64,000 nt of DNA from UA16 sp002292325 (GTDB lineage: Bacteria > Bacteroidota > Bacteroidia > Flavobacteriales_D > Sanyastnellaceae), in the NCBI GenBank assembly GCA_943788645.1, contig CALSRC010000004.1:155811-219810 (forward strand). The letters run 5' to 3'. Below, one piece after another: positions 39,896 to 50,800 of the stretch. The notes under the pieces were generated by a model. It ran no database searches and was not told the DNA's origin. It saw only the letters and a list, made by a program, of their open reading frames with translations. Position 1 is the stretch's first letter. Every line of letters begins with the position of its first letter. Made by a program: the position numbers and the translations under genes.

Positions 39896-40984
39896 TTACA
39901 GTTGGTCGGATTTAGATAACCGGACTCCGTTATAGTAGTGTTGCAAAATCTCCCAAGCCGTTGCACCAGATAAGGCCCGTTGCATTGCTCCCTCTTGACA
40001 CAGTCCGACTCCGTGGCCAAAACCGCTTCCGACAACCTTGTAAACATCTGGCCTCAGTGAATCGGGGTTGATTTGAAATGACGCCGAGGGCCAACCATAC
40101 CGTTTCCTTGCGGTCAAGAGCCCCTGCATCGAATCCGCCTCATGCAATGACCAAAATTCATCCCATTCTTGTCGGGGGACGGTTTGGGACCATCTGGCGT
40201 GCGGAGCATCCGCGCATGCTGCATCATCGACAGATTGTAAATAAGGCAATTGGTCACTCCATACGTCCGAGCCAGCCCATGTTTTTCCGCCGCAATTGGA
40301 GTGAAATGCCGTGGTTGCTGCTCGGCCTAATCGATCAACCAAAATAAGGGAACGAGTCGATTGACATCCTCGTTGAAGCGTATCATTGACGGTGGATGTG
40401 CCATCAAAAACTTGACAGTGTACTTGATCACACAGGTCAAAGCCAGCCATGCGATGACGTCCCATCGATTTAGTCGCATACGTGCGACTGATCATGGCAT
40501 GGGCCGCATAGAATGACATGGCGTGACCTTTGCCAACTTCCGCCGCGAGCACTCCAGGGAGGTAATCTTCCAAGGTGCTTTCCATGATGAATTGGGGAAT
40601 GTCATCGACGTGGACGAAGTGAAGTGCCCCGGGATATTGTCGATAACCCACTGCGCTGGTCACAATGCGCAAGCGGGCGTCAATGGATACAGGTTGCAAG
40701 ATAACGTAGGGCAGGGGTTCCGGAAATTCAACTGAACTTATTTGGAAGCCACCGTTGTGCGAGGTGACTGTTGGCATTCCTGTGAGAGGCCCCAATTTTT
40801 GGCCGTCAGGAAGCACCCATTCGTAGCTTCCTTGGGCACTTTGACACCGAAATGAATTGGTAGCGTTCAAATCCATTAGGCCAACTCTGATTGTTTCTTG
40901 TGCGATTGCTGCACCAACGAAGGTCCAACCGCTGATTGCTATGATCAGGAGACCGTCTCTCAGTCTGGTTTTGAACCCTTTCAT
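39896..40984 (-). CDS. SpoIID/LytB domain protein
   Basis: 362 residues with a signal peptide (GLLIIAISGWTFVGAAIAQ). The SpoIID domain covers the C-terminal two thirds: TLEDYLPGVLAAEV, a set of conserved positions SNCGGKTWAGSDVW, and GSGFGHGVGLCQEGAMQRA at the end. SpoIID cleaves denuded peptidoglycan glycan strands in Bacillus; in Bacteroidota the domain is common and its substrate unproven. Last gene of the pepD-surE-lpxB operon. Confidence 0.85.
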   Translation of the reverse strand: MKGFKTRLRDGLLIIAISGWTFVGAAIAQETIRVGLMDLNATNSFRCQSAQGSYEWVLPDGQKLGPLTGMPTVTSHNGGFQISSVEFPEPLPYVILQPVSIDARLRIVTSAVGYRQYPGALHFVHVDDIPQFIMESTLEDYLPGVLAAEVGKGHAMSFYAAHAMISRTYATKSMGRHRMAGFDLCDQVHCQVFDGTSTVNDTLQRGCQSTRSLILVDRLGRAATTAFHSNCGGKTWAGSDVWSDQLPYLQSVDDAACADAPHARWSQTVPRQEWDEFWSLHEADSMQGLLTARKRYGWPSASFQINPDSLRPDVYKVVGSGFGHGVGLCQEGAMQRALSGATAWEILQHYYNGVRLSKSDQL

Positions 40985-40995
40985 TTTGTCTGGAA

Positions 40996-42162
40996 TCAGC
41001 AGGACTGCAAAATTGCTCTGGCCACCAGTTCAGAAGGGCTGTCTTTTACTTTGAGTTTGCCGCGCAACTCCACAAAAGCCTGTTTTTGTTCTTCTCCTTG
41101 GGTGGTAAGTCCTCGCTCTGAATGCAACTGTTTTATCTGGTCAGCAAGAAGGGAGCCGGTGCAATCGTGCTGAATGCATTCAGGAACAGCCGTTCTTTGC
41201 AGCAAAATATTGGGAAGGCCAATCCATTGGGATTCAACCCACCAACGTGCTAGTCGATACGTTATTCCGCTTGTTCGGTAACAAATCACATGCGGAAGGC
41301 CAAGCAGAGCTGCCTCAAGCGTGGCGGTCCCTGATGTGACCAGAGCGACGTCAGCGCTGTTCATCAAGTCACGGGTTCGGTCAAATATGACCGGGATTTC
41401 GGCTTGAATCGCTTCGGAATAGTCTTCATTTGTTCGTCCGGGTGCGCCCGCAATGACAGGGAAGAAATGGGGCAATTCCTGGGTAGATTGTATCATCATT
41501 GGAAGCATCCGCTCCAATTCTTGTTTCCTCGAACCTGGCAACAGCAATAAGATGGGAAGTTGGGATGGATTCATAATTAAGCCAGGGGCGAGCTCATCCT
41601 CGCTTTTCTGCGCTTTTTGCATTTCCAATAATTCAATCAAAGGATGCCCAACCCAATTCACTTTCATTCCTTCCTTGGCATACCATTCAGCTTCGAATGG
41701 GAGAATTACATGCAGGTGATCTACGTCCCGCGAGATGGCGTGAATGCGGTTTTTTTTCCACGCCCATACAGAAGGAGAGATGTAGTGGTGCGTTTGAATT
41801 CCTGTTTTATGCGCATGGCGGGCTATTCTCAAATTGAAACCGGGATAATCGATTCCAACAAATGCATCCGGTTGAAATGATTCCAGTTCATGCAGGCATT
41901 CCTTCCAGCGTTTGCGAATCGTTCGCAGATTTTTGATGACTTCCCAAATTCCCATGAATGCCAAGCTTCGATAATGCCGCAAAACCGTGGCTCCAGCAGA
42001 TTCCATTTGTTCGCCACCCCAGCATCGAATTTCGATGTCCGGGTTGATGTCTCTAAGTGCCCGGACTAGCGTGCCTCCGTAAGCATCGCCTGACGCTTCA
42101 CCTGCCAAAATAAAAACTTTTGTCACCTTGTGGAAACGAGAGTCTGATTCAGCCATTGCCAT
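40996..42162 (-). CDS. lpxB: Lipid-A-disaccharide synthase
   Basis: 388 residues, standard GT19 length. LpxB joins 2,3-diacylglucosamine-1-phosphate and UDP-diacylglucosamine into the lipid A disaccharide at the inner membrane. Marks: FILAGEASGDAYGGTLVRAL, IDYPGFNLRIARHAHK, YISPSVWAWKKNRI, LLLPGSRKQELERMLP and SGTATLEAALLGLPHV. Its start abuts the stop of the small membrane protein gene. Confidence 0.97.
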   Translation of the reverse strand: MAMAESDSRFHKVTKVFILAGEASGDAYGGTLVRALRDINPDIEIRCWGGEQMESAGATVLRHYRSLAFMGIWEVIKNLRTIRKRWKECLHELESFQPDAFVGIDYPGFNLRIARHAHKTGIQTHHYISPSVWAWKKNRIHAISRDVDHLHVILPFEAEWYAKEGMKVNWVGHPLIELLEMQKAQKSEDELAPGLIMNPSQLPILLLLPGSRKQELERMLPMMIQSTQELPHFFPVIAGAPGRTNEDYSEAIQAEIPVIFDRTRDLMNSADVALVTSGTATLEAALLGLPHVICYRTSGITYRLARWWVESQWIGLPNILLQRTAVPECIQHDCTGSLLADQIKQLHSERGLTTQGEEQKQAFVELRGKLKVKDSPSELVARAILQSC

Positions 42163-42480
42163 TCAAAATGCTTGGGATTGATACCAGATGATCAAAGGGA
42201 CGGTAATGAAAATCACAGCCAATAATCCGCGTGCGAATTGATTCCAATCTCTGCGCAATGCCAACCAAAATAGACCTACGTTGAAGAGCACGCTGATGGT
42301 CAAAATGCTGTCTTTGTAGAGCGAGCTGCCGAGGAATACGTCAGTGACAAAGTAATCAAGGGAGGTTCCATTCGCCCAGCTCCACCAAACAGTCATGATG
42401 CCAAAACCCAAAGCGGTGCCGATGATTCCTGCTGCGATTCCAGAAGCCATATGATCCAATTTCTGTTTCAAAGGTTCCAT
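42163..42480 (-). CDS. Small membrane protein between surE and lpxB
   Basis: 105 residues with about three TM segments (SGIAAGIIGTALGFGIMTVW, DSILTISVLFNVGLFWLAL, GLLAVIFITVPLIIWY). ATG 42480 overlaps the surE end by 13 bases; the longer upstream frame lies inside surE. An unnamed membrane protein in this position between surE and lpxB is usual in Bacteroidota. Function unknown. Confidence 0.78.
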   Translation of the reverse strand: MEPLKQKLDHMASGIAAGIIGTALGFGIMTVWWSWANGTSLDYFVTDVFLGSSLYKDSILTISVLFNVGLFWLALRRDWNQFARGLLAVIFITVPLIIWYQSQAF

Positions 42481-43238
42481 TGATTGAGAGTGGAAATCGC
42501 GTGATGTGCTGTTAAGTCGAATTGCGTTGGCACGACACTGACATAGCCGTTTCGCAGTGCCCACTCATCGGTGTCTTGCCCTTGATCTGGATTCGTGAAC
42601 TTGCCTGTCATCCAAAAGTACGGGGCTCCTCCTGGCGAAGTTCGTTTGTCAAATGCGTCCTCCCAATAACCTGCAGATTGGCGACAGATTTTGATTCCAT
42701 TCAACTCGCTGACGGGCAAGTCTGGAAAGTTGACGTTGAGGCAGGTTCCGACTGGCAAGGAACGTTTGAGCACACTGAGAGATAGCTTTTCAACATACGA
42801 AGCACATGCTGAAAAATCAGCATCTGGAGCGTGATTTAGCAGGCTGAAACCAATGGATGGAATCCCTTCAACGGCTCCTTCGACGGCAGCTGACATTGTA
42901 CCACTATAAATGACGTTGATGGAAGCATTGCTGCCATGGTTGATGCCACTCAGCAATAGATCGGGCTTTTGACCGAGAATTTCATAAATGGCCAATTTGA
43001 CACAATCGACCGGCGTTCCGGTTATTTGCCAGGCTGCTTCGACCTCCGGTACCCCGAAAGTGACCTGCTCCATTTTGAGGATCCCATTGATGGTGACTGC
43101 GTGTCCCATACCACTTTGCGCCCGGTCGGGCGCTACGACGACGATCCGACCGTGCGGTGCCATAGCTCGGGCAAGTGCCTGAATTCCCGTGGCTTGAATG
43201 CCATCATCATTGGTGATCAGAATCAGTGGCTTACTCAT
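42468..43238 (-). CDS. surE: 5'/3'-nucleotidase SurE
   Basis: 256 residues. SurE dephosphorylates nucleoside monophosphates and is linked to stationary-phase survival. The metal site is LILITNDDGIQATGIQ with the Asp pair, together with SGINHGSNASINVIYSGTM. ATG 43238 places the Asp pair near residue 9 as in the family; a longer frame reaches into pepD. The gene starts 7 bases after the pepD stop. Confidence 0.96.
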   Translation of the reverse strand: MSKPLILITNDDGIQATGIQALARAMAPHGRIVVVAPDRAQSGMGHAVTINGILKMEQVTFGVPEVEAAWQITGTPVDCVKLAIYEILGQKPDLLLSGINHGSNASINVIYSGTMSAAVEGAVEGIPSIGFSLLNHAPDADFSACASYVEKLSLSVLKRSLPVGTCLNVNFPDLPVSELNGIKICRQSAGYWEDAFDKRTSPGGAPYFWMTGKFTNPDQGQDTDEWALRNGYVSVVPTQFDLTAHHAISTLNQWNL

Positions 43239-43245
43239 TGGTTCG

Positions 43246-44706
43246 TTATTTCTTCTCGGGAATTTGGCCAAGGACATCGAGGAAGAATCCCCAAAACTTT
43301 TGCACTGAGCTAATTTGTACACACTCATCAGGGCTATGAGCACCTCGGATATTGGGCCCAAAGCTCACCATATCCATCTCTGGATAATTGGTGCCCAGGA
43401 TGCCACATTCCAAGCCTGCATGACATGCCAAAACGCGAGGTGACTCTTTGAATTTATCTTCATAAATATCCTTTACGATCGAAACAATTTCGCTTGAAGG
43501 GTTGGGTGTCCATCCAGGGTATACGCCGCTAAAGTCCGTTTCCAATCCTGCCAATGCGAAAGCACATGCAATGCTATTGGCATGATCGTCTTTCTCAGAA
43601 TTCACAGAACTCCGGCACAGGCATTGAATCGTAACCTCGCCGTCCTCCAACTCAACCCTTGCGAGGTTATTGGATGTTTGCACCAAATTGGGGATGTCTG
43701 GACTCATTCGATGGATTCCAACGGGGCACGTCTGAATTCCCATAAGAATGGCCAGCTGGTCATCTTCTGGCATGCAAACGCTTGCCGTATTTGGTTGTGA
43801 AGTACACGCGACTTGAAGGCCGGGATCAGTGGTCTTGTATTCTGCTTGGATTTGCTGAAATGAACTGACCAAGGATTGTTTGAAAGCTGTTTCGTCTTGA
43901 GGATCCAATACAATGACCGCTTCTGATTCACGCGGAATGGCATTTCTCAATCCGCCACCGCGAAGTGAAACAAGTCGAAAATCAGCTTCACCAAGGCATT
44001 CCAAAAGCAAGCGATTCATCATTTTATTGACGTTGGCAATGCCCTTATGTATGTCCATGCCCGAGTGTCCGCCTGCCCCTCCGTTCAAAACGATGTTCAG
44101 TTGCATCAACCCTTCCTTTACCTTCTCGCTTTCATAGCTTCCTGTCGAAGTCACGTCCACTCCTCCAGCGCATCCAATCGAAAGTTCATCATCGTCTTCT
44201 GTATCGAGGTTTAATAAAATACCACCAGTCAAAAACTCACCTTTTAGTCCCAACGCACCTGTCATACCCGTCTCCTCATCAATGGTAAAAAGCGCTTCAA
44301 TCGCCGGATGAGGGATGTCGTTTGAACTGAGCACTGCTAAAATAGAAGCAACGCCAATACCGTTGTCTGCACCAAGTGTGGTGCCTTTTGCGCGAACCCA
44401 ATCTCCGTCAACGTACATCTGAATTCCTTGGGTGTCAAAATCGAAATCGGTGTCGTTATTTTTTTGGCAAACCATGTCCAGGTGACTTTGCAAAACAATC
44501 GAAGTGCGGGTTTCCATTCCCTCCGTGGCTGGCTTGCGAATCAGAACATTGCCCACTTCGTCCGTCAACGTTTCGAATCCCCACTTCTCGCCCAAGCCAA
44601 TGACCCAGTTTTTTACGCGGTCTTCCTTTTTGGAAGGCCGAGGTATTTCATTTAGCGCGTTGAAATGATGCCAGAGAGGGCGGGGTTGTAGTTCGGTTAC
44701 AGTCAT
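43246..44706 (-). CDS. pepD: Cytosol nonspecific dipeptidase (aminoacyl-histidine dipeptidase, M20C)
   Basis: 486 residues, family-typical. PepD cleaves many dipeptides using two zinc ions. Visible residues: SHLDMVCQK (metal His and Asp), GADNGIGVAS, IDEETGMTGALGL (catalytic Glu), NLDTEDDDELSIGCAGG, and C-terminal HAGLECGILG. ATG 44706 (MTVTELQPRPLWHHF) is the likely start because the upstream codon at 44721 is TTG and overlaps the -7 box TACTTTTG. First gene of the operon. Confidence 0.95.
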   Translation of the reverse strand: MTVTELQPRPLWHHFNALNEIPRPSKKEDRVKNWVIGLGEKWGFETLTDEVGNVLIRKPATEGMETRTSIVLQSHLDMVCQKNNDTDFDFDTQGIQMYVDGDWVRAKGTTLGADNGIGVASILAVLSSNDIPHPAIEALFTIDEETGMTGALGLKGEFLTGGILLNLDTEDDDELSIGCAGGVDVTSTGSYESEKVKEGLMQLNIVLNGGAGGHSGMDIHKGIANVNKMMNRLLLECLGEADFRLVSLRGGGLRNAIPRESEAVIVLDPQDETAFKQSLVSSFQQIQAEYKTTDPGLQVACTSQPNTASVCMPEDDQLAILMGIQTCPVGIHRMSPDIPNLVQTSNNLARVELEDGEVTIQCLCRSSVNSEKDDHANSIACAFALAGLETDFSGVYPGWTPNPSSEIVSIVKDIYEDKFKESPRVLACHAGLECGILGTNYPEMDMVSFGPNIRGAHSPDECVQISSVQKFWGFFLDVLGQIPEKK

Positions 44707-44718
44707 TTTTTTTTCTTT

Positions 44719-44726
44719 CAAAAGTA
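44719..44726 (-). promoter_or_regulatory. -7 box (TACTTTTG) of the pepD operon
   Basis: Exact TAnnTTTG match on the minus strand, followed after 12 bases (mostly A) by the pepD ATG at 44706. It identifies the promoter of pepD-surE-lpxB-spoIID-like and argues against the upstream TTG start. Confidence 0.45.
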
Positions 44727-44814
44727 GCCTGTAAATCGGCAGTATCCGGATGCAAAAGGGGTTTCAGTTAGCAATCATTTTTTTTCGTACATTACGTTAA
44801 CCAAATTTCATCTG

Positions 44815-47800
44815 ATGCGCATTTTAAAAACCCTCCTAGCCGGGTTGGTGTTGATGTTAACAGTTAACACTGCCAACTCCCAGTACAATTTGATCGTTGA
44901 AGAGCATTCAACGGGCATTGTTGATGGAATCACTTCGTTTCGCATGTACGCGGAACTTGTGAATTCCGATGACTTCGTAAGTTCTGTTTTTGGAAACGAC
45001 AATTCTCCACTGAATATTTCAACGTCGACGTCGTTTTACAATGATGAATATGGAGCCGCAGTTGCAACCGGGATCAATCCTGCCTTTATTGGCTTTTTCC
45101 CGACCATTGCTGCCGATAGTTGGGTGACGATTGGCATTGAGAGTCAAAATGTCGGCGAAGAGGTTGCGATAACGACGGTGGAAAGTCCACTTCAACCTTG
45201 GATTGCAACCATGGCGTTTGGCAGTGCGATTGATGGCGAGGACATCATCATCGATGACGAGACAGGCGGAGCTTGGTTTGTTCTAAACAACACACCTAAT
45301 GGTCTGCCAGATGAGAATAACCGGGTATTGCTCGCGCAGTTTTCCACGGATGGAACTTTGTTCGGCACTGTCAACGTGCAAATTTTTGAGAATGGTGTAG
45401 GGAGTGCAACGATTTACCAAACTTTCAATTTTGAAGGGGTAGGGACTTTTAGCGCTGGGGGCACCGTGACCGATGTCCCAGGCTGCATGGATTCGACGGC
45501 TTGCAACTATGATCCTGACGCGACCCAAGACGATGGTTCGTGCGCTGTGGAGGACGAGTGCGGCGAGTGCGGTGGTGATGGGATAGCGGAAGGTGCTTGC
45601 GATTGCGACGGCAATGTCTTGGACGAATGCGGCGAGTGCGGTGGTGATGGCATTGAGGAAGGAGCCTGCGATTGCGACGGCAATGTCTTGGACGAATGCG
45701 GCGATTGCGGTGGTGACGGCATTGAGGAAGGAGCCTGCGATTGCGACGGTAACTTTCCTGCGACGTTCTATGATTGCTTTGGCGAATGCTTGACGGATAC
45801 GGACGGTGACGGTACGTGTGACGAATTTGAGGTTAGCGGTTGCACGGATGATTTGGCATGCAACTATTCTTCTTTTGCGACGGATGACGATGGCAGTTGC
45901 GATTACTGTTCTTGCGGCGGCGGCGGCGGCGGCGAGTCAAGCGGCTACACGTTGACGGTTGAGGAGTATTCTTCTGGGATTGTAGACGGTATGGTTTCGT
46001 ACCGGATTTATGTTGATTTATTGAATGCGGACGACTTTATGAGTTCGGTCTTTGGCAACGATGTGGATCCTTTGTCGATTTCGACGGATGATGGGTTTTA
46101 CAACGATCCTCTTGGTGCCTCATTGGCTTCGGGCATCAATCCTGCCTTCATTGGCTTTTTCCCGACCATTGCTGCCGACAGTTGGATCACGATTGGCATT
46201 GACAGCCAGAATGTGGGAGACGAGGTTGCGATCGGGACTGTGGAGGATTCGAGTCAACCTTTTGTACCGGCCTTTGCTTCGGGCTCTGCGATTGACGGTC
46301 AAGATATATTGATGAATACAAGCACGGGAGGCGCATGGTACGTTTTGAATAACACGCCGAACGGTGTTCCGGATGAAAATGGCCGTGTTTTGGTGATGCA
46401 ATTGACGACTTCCGGCGGACTATCGGGTACATTGAACGCCCAGATTTTCGAGAACGGTGATGGATCAAGTGACCTCCGCAAGACGTTCATTTTCGATGGA
46501 GTGGGCACGTTCACGGCAGACGGCGAGGGTGATGGCACGGGCGGCAACGCTTGCGGTTGTACGGATGACTCGGCTACGAACTATGATCCATCTGCAGATT
46601 ACGATGACGGCAGCTGTGAGTTTGGCGTTTCGGGTTGCACGGATGAGACGGCTTGCAACTACGACTCGACCGCTACAGAAGACGATGGTTCGTGTGCTGT
46701 GGAGGATGAGTGCGGCGAGTGCGGTGGTGATGGGATAGCGGAAGGTGCTTGCGATTGCGACGGCAACGTCTTAGATGCTTTGGGCGTTTGCGGCGGTTCA
46801 TGCACAGCAGACGTCAATGACAACGGAATTTGTGACGATGCAGAAACCCTTGGCTGCATGGATTCGACGGCTTGCAACTATGATCCTGACGCGACCCAAG
46901 ACGATGGTTCGTGCGCTGTGGAAGACGAGTGCGGCGAGTGCGGTGGTGATGGGATAGCGGAAGGTGCTTGCGATTGCGACGGCAATGTCTTGGACGAATG
47001 CGGCGAGTGCGGTGGTGATGGCATTGAGGAAGGAGCCTGCGATTGCGACGGCAATGTCTTGGACGAATGCGGCGATTGCGGTGGTGACGGCATTGAGGAA
47101 GGAGCCTGCGATTGCGACGGTAACTTTCCTGCGACGTTCTATGATTGCTTTGGCGAATGCTTGACGGATACGGACGGTGACGGTACGTGTGACGAATTTG
47201 AGGTTAGCGGTTGCACGGATGATTTGGCATGCAACTATTCTTCTTTTGCGACGGATGACGATGGCAGTTGCGATTACTGTTCTTGCGGCGGCGGCGGCGG
47301 CGGCGAGTCAAGCGGCTACACGTTGACGGTTGAGGAGTATTCTTCTGGGATTGTAGACGGTATGGTTTCGTACCGGATTTATGTTGATTTATTGAATGCG
47401 GACGACTTTATGAGTTCGGTCTTTGGCAACGATGTGGATCCTTTGTCGATTTCGACGGATGATGGGTTTTACAACGATCCTCTTGGTGCCTCATTGGCTT
47501 CGGGCATCAATCCTGCCTTCATTGGCTTTTTCCCGACCATTGCTGCCGACAGTTGGATCACGATTGGCATTGACAGCCAGAATGTGGGAGACGAGGTTGC
47601 GATCGGGACTGTGGAGGATTCGAGTCAACCTTTTGTACCGGCCTTTGCTTCGGGCTCTGCGATTGACGGTCAAGATATATTGATGAATACAAGCACGGGA
47701 GGCGCATGGTACGTTTTGAATAACACGCCGAACGGTGTTCCGGATGAAAATGGCCGTGTTTTGGTGATGCAATTGACGACTTCCGGCGGACTATCGGGTA

Positions 47801-50800
47801 CATTGAACGCCCAGATTTTCGAGAACGGTGATGGATCAAGTGACATTCGCAAGACGTTCATTTTCGATGGAGTGGGCACGTTCACGGCAGACGGCGAGGG
47901 TGATGGCACGGGCGGCAACGCTTGCGGTTGTACGGATGACTCGGCTACGAACTATGATCCATCTGCAGATTACGATGACGGCAGCTGTGAGTTTGGCGTT
48001 TCGGGTTGCACGGATGAGACGGCATGTAACTACGACTCGACCGCTACAGAAGACGATGGTTCGTGTGCTGTGGAGGATGAGTGCGGCGAGTGCGGTGGTG
48101 ATGGCATAGCGGAAGGTGCCTGCGATTGCGACGGCAACGTCTTAGATGCTTTGGGCGTTTGCGGCGGTTCATGCACAGCAGACGTCAATGACAACGGAAT
48201 TTGTGACGATGCAGAAACCCTTGGCTGCATGGATTCGACGGCTTGCAACTATGATCCTGACGCGACCCAAGATGATGGTTCGTGCGCTGTGGAAGACGAG
48301 TGCGGCGAGTGCGGTGGTGATGGGATAGCGGAAGGTGCTTGCGATTGCGACGGCAATGTACCTGATGCATGCGGAAATTGCGGGGAAACGGGAATTCTTG
48401 GTTGCGGTATCACGCAAGCCTGTAATTTTGATCCAGCAGCCTCGTGTTTTGATAATGACTTGTGTGAATTTGAGTCATGTGCGGGATGCCTTGATGAAGA
48501 TGCTTGCAATTATGATGGAGATGCAATCTTCCCCGGATTGTGCGAATACCCTGAGATTGCATACCAGGATTGCGACGGAAATTGCCTGCCTGAGTTTGAT
48601 GCCAATGAAAATGGAATCTGTGATCCCGAGGAAGTTCCAGGGTGCATGGATGAAAATGCGGTAAACTTTAATCCGGAAGCAAACGTTGACAACGGCACGT
48701 GTCTCATCATCAATGTCGGCTGCGGAAACCCTGCGGCCTGCAATTATGATCCATTGGTGACCGTTAATGCAGCTGGATTGTGTGACTTCCCTGAAACCAT
48801 TTTTCAAGATTGTGACGGAAATTGTTTCAATGATACCGACGGGGATGGCGTTTGTGACGAAATGGAGATTGCTGGATGTACCGTTCCAGGTCCGGGATAC
48901 AGCCCGTGGGCTACGGATGATGACGGCTCATGCCCAGTCGGAGGATGTACCATTCCTTCTCCAGTTTTTGCTTGTAACTACGATCCAGATGCGGATTTTC
49001 TAATCATCACGGATTGCACAACACCACCTTGTACGGGAAATATAGAGGGTTCTCCTACTCCGGAGGGAATGCTTTCCCCTGGATGTACAGATTCGTTTGC
49101 CTGCAATTTTGATCCGCTTGCGACAGAAGATGACAATAGTTGTGAATACACGACTTGCTTGGGATGCACCGATGCAGAAGCATGCAACTACGATGCAGAA
49201 GCGGTGTATAACGATGGCTCCTGTGAATACGCAAGCTGTGCTATTCCTGGTTGCATGAATTCCAACGCATGCAATTATGACGACCAAGCAACTGAAAACG
49301 ATGGAAGTTGCGAATATTCATCTTGTTTAGGCTGTACAGACCCATCTGCCGATAATTATGATCCAACGGCAACATTGGACGACGGTTCATGTACAACACT
49401 TGGATGCAATATCGAGACAGCATGCAATTATGATGAAACTGCGACGGCTTATGATGGCTCATGTGAATTTACTACTTGCCAAGGGTGTATGAATGCGGCT
49501 GCTTGTGACTACGATCCAGGAGCTACGATCGCAGGTACATGCGATTATTTGACTTGCGCAGGGTGCACAGATTCCACGGCCGATAATTTTGATGAGGCGG
49601 CTACCCAAGATGATGGGTCGTGTATTTATACTGGATGCGCAATATCCTTCGCATGCAATTATGATCCTCAAGTCAACAACCCCGATGTTTCTTCATGCGA
49701 ATTTGCTGACTACGCGTTGGATTGCGCTGGCAACTGCGTGAACGATGCGGATGGTGATGGCCTTTGCGATGAATTCGAGGTAGGTGGCTGCACCGATTCA
49801 TGTGCTTGCAACTATGATAGCTCATCGACGGACGACGACGGCTCCTGCACATATGCTGAGAGCGGATTCGACTGTGATGGCAACTGCTTGTTTGATGAGG
49901 ACAACGACCAAATCTGCGACCAGGATGAAGTGACGGGCTGCCAAGACGCGAGCGCTTGTAACTACGACTCGTCTGCAACGGATGAAGGTTACTGTGATTA
50001 TGCAGACGCGGGTTACGATTGTGCTGGCAACTGCGTGAACGATGCCGATCAAGATGGCATTTGCGACGAGTTTGAAGTAGCGGGCTGCACAAACAGTTCA
50101 GCGTGCAACTTTGATGCAGACGCAACAGACGACGACGGCTCCTGCACATATGCTGAGAGCGGCTTCGATTGCGATGGCGACTGCCTTGTAGATTCTGACG
50201 GTGACCAAATCTGCGACCAGGATGAAGTGACGGGCTGCCAAGACGCGAGCGCTTGCAACTACGACTCGTCTGCAACGGATGAAGGTTACTGTGATTATGC
50301 AGACGCGGGTTACGATTGCGCTGGCAACTGCGTGAACGATGCTGATCAAGATGGCATCTGCGACGAGTTTGAAGTAGCGGGCTGCACGAACAGTTCAGCG
50401 TGCAACTTTGATGCAGACGCAACAGACGACGACGGCTCCTGCACATATGCTGAGAGCGGCTTCGATTGCGATGGCGACTGCCTTGTAGATTCTGACGGTG
50501 ACCAAATCTGCGACCAGGATGAAGTGACGGGCTGCCAAGACGCGAGTGCTTGCAACTACGACTCGTCTGCAACGGATGAAGGTTACTGTGATTATGCAGA
50601 CGCGGGTTACGATTGCGCTGGCAACTGCGTGAACGATGCCGATCAAGATGGCATCTGCGACGAGTTTGAAGTAGCGGGCTGCACGAACAGTTCAGCGTGC
50701 AACTTTGATGCAGACGCAACAGACGACGACGGCTCTTGCACGTATGCGGAGAGCGGATTCGACTGCGATGGCAACTGCTTATTCGACGAGGATGACGATG

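Noticed and set aside
45593..48328. Many short ORFs rich in Ala/Met/Thr or Pro/Ser inside the giant gene, present twice
   Set aside because: Shadow frames of the coding repeats; their exact duplication at 1371-bp distance reflects the repeat, not selection.
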